A DNA stretch of 10,161 nucleotides from Nephromyces sp. MM_2019 (Eukaryota; Apicomplexa; Aconoidasida; Nephromycida): contig JADHZB010001425.1 in NCBI GenBank assembly GCA_015657535.1, positions 1,692 to 11,852 on the forward strand. Reading direction: 5' to 3'. Below the pieces are notes generated by a model, which was not told the DNA's origin, did not search any database, and worked only from the letters and a program-made list of their open reading frames with translations. Positions 1-7,189 of the stretch are shown in pieces. A program made the translations under genes and the position numbers. How positions within the stretch are numbered: position 1 is the stretch's first letter; every line of letters starts with the position of its first letter.

Positions 1-38
1 CACACAGAGAAACCTGCTCAAGCACACACAGCAAGCAC

Positions 39-122
39 CTTTTCAGATAGCAGCCATTTACAGCGGAGCAATTCGACGTTTTTAAGAGCTAAGTAATAGT
101 CTTCTGAAAGCATCTCTCTCAT
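39..122 (-). CDS. possible first or internal exon of a second gene
   Basis: Past the RBM25 stop the minus strand has a short open frame from a TAA near 150 to a TGA near 20. From the ATG at 122 it encodes MREMLSEDYYLALKNVELLR and then CKWLLSEK, followed by a plausible donor AAG|GTGCTT and a TG-rich intron-like sequence. The peptide has normal composition, unlike the repeat-derived frames. It could be a first exon, or an internal one with an acceptor just upstream. I do not recognise the product, and a 28-codon frame could be chance. Confidence 0.35.
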
Positions 123-567
123 CTTTGAGGAGGAGACAAATTCTTAGAAAAAGCGATATGTTTATGTTAACTCATAAACTTTAGCAGAAAGAACTTTCCC
201 CAGCAAAGTCGTATGATAAAGAATTACACACAATGCAAGCAGCAGCACACAAAATAGAGAAAAATGGAAAATAAGGTGCAGTAAATGAGTAGAAGAAGAT
301 GGAGGAGAAGGAAAAAAATATGAAACAAAAGAAGTTCCAACAGATGAAGAAGGCAGAATCTCCACCTTTTCTCCTCCCTCATTGAAAATAACTCCTACAG
401 AATCCTCCTAGTTCTTCCATGTTCCTACTCAAAGTTGATGAATCTTCAACTACAAAAAATGCCTTGCTTTGCATCAAACTTTCCTCCTCCTAAATACTCT
501 TCATATCATGAAAACGTCGGGAATCCTCTTTATTCTTTTTAAAAAGCAAGAAAAACAACGGAATCTA
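123..567 (-). other. 3' UTR and intergenic sequence
   Basis: Non-repetitive sequence between the RBM25-like stop and the possible next exon. It contains the AATAAA at 529-534 and little else I can name. A 67-codon minus frame at 162-365 is rich in Phe/Leu/Cys/Ser, lacks splice context and does not look like a real gene. Confidence 0.5.
529..534 (-). promoter_or_regulatory. candidate polyadenylation hexamer AATAAA
   Basis: A perfect AATAAA on the minus strand, 34 nt after the RBM25-like stop codon, inside an A-rich stretch. The position suits a very short 3' UTR. Many protists do not depend strictly on this hexamer, so function is not established. Confidence 0.35.
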
Positions 568-782
568 CTATTCCTGAAGATTTGAAGAAGTTGAAGTAGT
601 ATTCTTGTTTTCTATCCTCAATTGATCAAAGATAAGCATCCTCCACATATTCTTCAAGAAACCCTCTGCTTCTTCATCCAAAAACTTCTCCAAATCAGCT
701 AGCAATGCTCGGGGGTCTGGTTCAGCATTGACTTGCTGAATGACGTAAACTATCACTGCATCAACTAGACCTTCTCCAGAGC
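568..782 (-). CDS. RBM25: RBM25-like terminal exon, PWI C-terminus and stop (residues 500-570)
   Basis: Starts after GGTTTGTGTAG (phase 1) and ends at a TAG stop (568-570). [20 protein letters not shown] is the EEATLVDFVCSKV-like helix, and [20 protein letters not shown] is the classic end of the PWI domain (human VLDEEAEVFIVKMWRLLIY). A short N/T/S-rich tail follows. No in-frame ATG is needed, as this is an internal continuation; a GTG at 754-756 is just a valine codon. Confidence 0.95.
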
Positions 783-2589
783 CTACACAAACCAGCGGAT
801 TGAAAGATTGTGTAAGGGGGGAGATATGAGGGGAGAATCGGCGAGGGAGGGAAGGGGGGTTTGGGGGGGTACCCCAGAAATTTGAAGAAAAGAGAAATTA
901 TACAGTGTAACTTGGGGGGTGGTCAGCAATTGGGAAAATTCTAAATTAACAATAAAAAAACCGACATGCTTAACACACAGAAAACAGTAGTTTCAACAAT
1001 ATCTACAAAGAAGCAACAAAATGTTTAGAAAAACATCAAAAAACCCATAAAATCACAGCAAAAACTACAAAAAAAAAGCGAAAACTGTCAAAATAAGGGG
1101 TTGAAGATGCAAAATTATTTGCAAGAAGAAGGAATATTCGCCTACAAACTCACCCATATATTCAATGATTTTCCTCTTTACCCAAGGCTGCAACTTTGAC
1201 TCAATCACATCCTTCTGTATCAGAAATCATAGCATCAAATGAAAAAAAAAAAAAATACACACACACACACACACATAGACACACACACATAGACACATAG
1301 ACACACACATAGACACACACATAGACACACATAGACACACATAGACACATAGACACACACATAGACACACACATAGACACATAGACACACATAGACACAC
1401 ACATAGACACACACATAGACACATAGACACACATACATAGACACATAGACACACACATAGACACACATACATAGACACATAGACACACACATAGACACAC
1501 AGACACACAGACACACACATAGACACACACATAGACACATAGACACACACATAGACACACACACACAGACACACAGACACACAGACACACACATAGACAC
1601 ACACATAGACACATAGACACACACATAGACACACACATAGACACATAGACACACACATACACACACATCACACATAGACACACACATAGACACACACATA
1701 GATACACACATAGATACACACATAGACACACACATCACACACACATCAAACACACACATCACACACATCGCACACACACATCACACACACACATATTAGT
1801 GGGCATCAATACATGCATACACCGGAGATACACTAACGAATATTAAGGTAAACACACTCAAAATACACACACCCACGAGCATCCCCACACACCCATACAC
1901 ATCCGCCGAATCACCAACATATCTACCAACAGACCTACAAACACAAGGTAACACACACATACACACTCATACACACACACCCCCCAATACACCCAACAAC
2001 ACACCTACCAATATATACACACCAACACAAACACCAACACACACACACTACAAATCGAGCAAACAGGGAGCCTAAGCTGATGTGTGCAGCTTGCACCTTT
2101 TTGATGAGATCCCACTTTAGAGGAAAATTGAAGATTTCTTCAGTCTCGCTAGGAACCCTGCAAACACGCCCAGACACACACACACACACACACACACTAG
2201 TAACCACAAATATCTTGCGCTGAAGCTTCAAGATTCCCTTCACACACACAGCAAAGCAAAGTAAAAGCAAAGCAATAACAATGGCAGGCTACAGGCTATT
2301 TAGAGCAAACATAAGCAGCAAGAATCAAAGTGCAGCAAAAACTTACAGCCACACTCAAAACAAGTGCGCACACACGTGGGGGAGAAACAAGGATATTAGC
2401 ATCAAAATCAAGAGACTCGCACACAAATGCTCCCATCAACACCTACACATAAGCACCAGCACTAATACGTGCATTAGATCCCACACATACGATCCAGCAC
2501 GCACAAATACACACACATCGAAAAACCTATAGCTATAAGCCCACACACCAACGGCCATACAAACACCATCACGGCACACAGGCCAACAT

Positions 2590-2639
<50 letters not shown>

Positions 2640-5600
2640 ACACACACGCACACACACACGCACACACACACGCACACGCACACCGTGACAGTATTACAAA
2701 ACACAGCAACACAAACCTGCACTAACTAGACGCTCTAAAAATACTACGCACACACTATCAATCCGAGAAAACCAAGGAACTCTGCGCTCATTTCAAAGTG
2801 CACTCTTCAACAAGACCCACCCCAGTGTATGTACACCAACATGAACACACCTAAAAACCACAAAATCAAACAGCTTTAAACGCCGAAAAAAGCCTACTGA
2901 ACACGATAAAAAGAAAACACACTATCAAGTGGGTGTACGTACATCGCAAGAATCTTCTTAGTATCTTCAACTATGCGAAGCATTGATTCTGCGTGCTGCG
3001 ACTGGTTTTTCTGATCTCTGTGTTCTTCTAGCTTCGTAAGTGGCCTGTGCTTTCGGTTAAATAAACCTCCTTCATCTTCATTGTTACCAAATACGGCGCT
3101 CATAGAAACAGGCTGAGAAAAAGAGGGAGAAACACACACAGAAAATGGCGTGTGTGTGCAAAAACAAACTGAAGAAATCAGAGTTTCCAGGCTTAAAATA
3201 GCTCAAATCACGCAAAGCAGCACGGCATTCGGTGTGAAACAAAAGGAAAGTCGCGTGTGTGTGTCTGTGTGTGTGCAGGAAGTTGAAGAGGTAGCAAGGC
3301 GTTATACTGTATAGTGTTCCGCATCAAAAAAAGGGCTTGTTGACACGTAAAGACATAGGCATGGTATGCGTTGTTGACATCTAGAGAGAGGAATGCGTCA
3401 GCGTGGTGAAAGTGTGTGTGTAATTTTCAGAGAAAGAGATTCACACACAGAAAGGAAGATATTGCTGTATACACAGAGAAATAGATGCACACACAAAACA
3501 CAAATTGGAAGATACAGAAATAAATAGACACATAAACACACACAGAAAATATACACACACACACACAGAAAATAGACACACACAAACACACAGAAAGTAT
3601 ACGCACACACACACAGAAAATATACACACACACACACAGAAAATATACACACATAAACACACACAGAAAATATACACACATAAACACACACAGAAAGTAT
3701 ACACACACACACAGAAAATATACACAGAGAAATAAAAGCACACACACACACACACAGAAAGTATACACACAAACACACAGAAAAAATACACACAAACACA
3801 CAGAAAATATACACACACACACACACACACAGAAAATAGACACACAAACACACAGAAAATATACACACAAACACACAGAAAATAGACACACAAACACACA
3901 GAAAATATACACACACACACACACAGAAAATAGACACACAAACACACAGAAAGTATACACAGAGAAATAAAAGCACACACACACACACACACACACAAGA
4001 TTTGAAAGATCAGTTAGGCATAATAGTTGCTCGTCAAATATACACTACGCTATAGCTGAATCAGCACCTCAGTTTTAGTAGTAGCTGAAGGGATTACTAT
4101 AGTCGAACTGTGTGTTGCTTTAGGCTCCATATCATTAGCTCGCTCGTTAACTGGTTGGCTCTTCCGCTCACCCTCCCAGTAGAGACTAGATTCTTCAGCA
4201 GGCCCCTGAAAAGGAGAGAGGCAGGAAGCTAAGCCATGAGAATACCGTTAAGAGAAAAAGAAGCGAGCACAACACACAGGGCTGCAGCTAACACACACAA
4301 GAGAAGCAGATACAAGGCTAATCACCAGGTATACCAACACGAGTAGTTACACAAGCAGCAAGGACGACGCAGGCACCACCAGAAGAACACACTCCAACGC
4401 ACGCACACACCAAGGCAGGCACTAGCATTAACACGAGCACAACTCAAAACCCCAGCACCAGCTCCAATACATACATAAACAGAGAAAATAACAGAGGCAC
4501 CAACACACACACACACACATAGACACACACCAGCGTCAATAAGCTCACCAACATCCACACACACACACACACACGCACATCAACACACCGACACACACAC
4601 ACACACACACATCAACACACCGACACACACACACACACACACATCAACACACCGACACACACACACACGCACATCAACACACCGACACACACACACACGC
4701 ACATCAACACACCGACACACACACACACGCACATCAACACACCGACACACACACACACACACGCACATCAACACACCGACACACACACACACACATACAC
4801 TAACAGCCTCATAAGAGGACCACAACATGTACAATACCTACATCCACACAAAGAATTAGAAACACACTAAATCAGAGCGAAACCGCATGGAAACTCACAC
4901 ACACACACACACATAACAGACGAAAAATCTACACTTCAGGTAAATTGACGCACACACAAGCTCCGAATCACCTATTCACACACACAAAAACCCATAGATT
5001 CTCGCTTTTACAAGACTATGTGTGCGGAAAAAACCACTGTAAATACCTTCTGCATAGGAGGAATCCCTGCATCAACCTGAGAGCTTTGCACCTCACGCTT
5101 CAAAGCTATTGGAATGATGTGAGCTTCATCCTTTGCCTCCTTCTCAAAAACATCCACAGCAGCTTCCTCTTTTTCGGGGATAACTATGGAGCTTTTCACA
5201 TCAAACATATCAATTTCCTCATCCTACAGAGCAAGAAAACAGAGTGGGATTGTGTGTGTGTTAAGTTGGTGAGAGATGAGCAAAAAGCTGTTCGTGTGTG
5301 TGCTAACTTTGTGAGGGATAAGCAAAAGGGTGCTCGTGTGTGTACTGAGGTAAGTTGGTAAGCGAGTAGTAAAAAGTTGTGTGAGAGTGTAGATTACCCA
5401 GTCAGGCAGGTAAGCGAGCTCCTACTATTGTAAGTATGTGTGTGTTTTTGTGTGTGTTTTTGTGTGTGTTTTTGTGTGTGTTTTTGTGTGTGTTTGCAGG
5501 GGTAGGCCTGAATATAATCTTTGCAAATTCCCCACAAAATCCAGTTTTGATTATACACACACACACACACACACAAGCATTCGATGAAGCTAAAGCGAAA

Positions 5601-6069
5601 ATGCATATGAAGAATTAAACTGCAAAAAGAAACTACAAAGAGGATGAAAACATCACATCATAACCATATACACACACACACACACAGAAAATATACACAC
5701 ATACACACAGAAAATACACACACACACACACAGAAAATACACACACACACACACAGAAAATATACACATAAACACACACAGAAAATATACACACACACAC
5801 ACACAGAAAATATACACACACACACACACACCAACCTGCAGGAAAACTACCGAGGGTGCCACACAAGCCAACACGCACACACGTAACAGCAAGTGCACAC
5901 ACAAAAACATGCATATACAACCATACCCGCACAAACACCACGAAATAACTCACACAAAAACAAAGGCACACACGCCAACACCCAAACAACCTACACATAT
6001 ACACACAAAAAATATAAACATATGCACACACACACACAAACACACACACACACAAACACACACACACAA

Positions 6070-6110
<41 letters not shown>

Positions 6111-7133
6111 CACACAAACACACACACCTCATTTACATCCTTTGCTTTGGCAGCTGCAATCTTCTTATCACTGGCGGCGGCAGCAGCCTCAGCAGCTTTG
6201 ACTTCAGCCTCTAGTTTCTCTGCATTCAGTCGTTGCTTCTCCTCTTCTAACTCCTCAGCTTCTTTCATTCGATCAGCTTCATCATCTTCAACTTCACGCT
6301 GGCGAAGTTTCATCCTATCATGACGCTTTCTGCTGCTTGAAACATGCCCTAAGAACGAAACACACACACACACACACACACAACTGCTTAAACCCTTCAA
6401 GCACAACACACACACACACCCAATCTTAGCGATTCTGGTGCATAAGTGTTCGTAAACACACACCTTCATCTTCAAAAAAAACGCTGAAAAAATTCCCACC
6501 AAAAACATCAGAATGAAGCATCAAAGCTGGAGAAAAAAGTCAAACCTTTCTTTAAGCCAATCGATGCGATCTGCCTCTTTTCGTCAGCACTTAAATTTGG
6601 TAAGAAATCTTCCTTCTTCATCTTTTCATTCCTAAAGAGTTAAAAAATCTGAAAAATATAAGAAAAACGAAGCAAAAGAGCGGGAGAAGGAAGAGGAGAA
6701 GGAAGCCCACAGAATGTGAGGAAGAAGAGCAAGAAGAGGAAGAATCCACTAAAGAAAACTTAAAAAAAACATCAAAAACTCCTCCACAATACACCTAAAC
6801 AAAAACAGAGAAAACCATAAAAACAACGAATTCTCGCACACAATGACACACAGCCAAAATTAGCATCAACTTTCCAACCTTTCCATCTTCTTCTTCAAGC
6901 TTTCCTCGTAACGCTCAAAATCTCTCTCTCTCCGGAAATACTCCCTATTATACAACGCAGCAGCACACAAGGCAAAGCAAATGAAACTCAGGTAGATACC
7001 CTCTTTGAAAGAGGAGTCTAGAGGAAGGTTTCGCAGTGTATCTTCAATAAGGAGCTAATAATAGGTGAAGTCAGATTATACTACTATCTGTGTGCGTGTG
7101 TGTGTGTGTGTGCGTGTGCGTGTGTGTGCGTGT

Positions 7134-7189
<56 letters not shown>

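Noticed and set aside
162..365. Minus frame of 67 codons with a membrane-like Leu/Phe/Cys stretch
   Set aside because: Biased composition from T-rich DNA, lies in the 3' flank, and has no splice or family support.
1201..1777. Three overlapping Cys/Val/Ser-rich minus frames of 145-180 codons
   Set aside because: They are translations of the CACACATAGACA array in an intron; all three frames stay open because TG repeats lack stops, not because of coding.
2281..2532. Plus-strand frame of 83 codons
   Set aside because: Thr/His/Ser-rich product of CA-rich intronic DNA, no domain and no splice or start context of note.
3398..3998. Three overlapping minus frames rich in [10 protein letters not shown]
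   Set aside because: Translation of the CACAGAAAATATACA minisatellite. Phase-consistent exons on both sides show the region is intron.
4945..5361. Plus-strand frame of 138 codons
   Set aside because: It is antisense to exon 8, which has correct splice sites and phase; the plus frame has no recognisable domain and mixed composition.
5633..6508. A 291-codon minus frame as a single gene
   Set aside because: It is exon 7 (6128-6348) read through into TG-repeat introns on both sides. Only the charged middle part matches RBM25.
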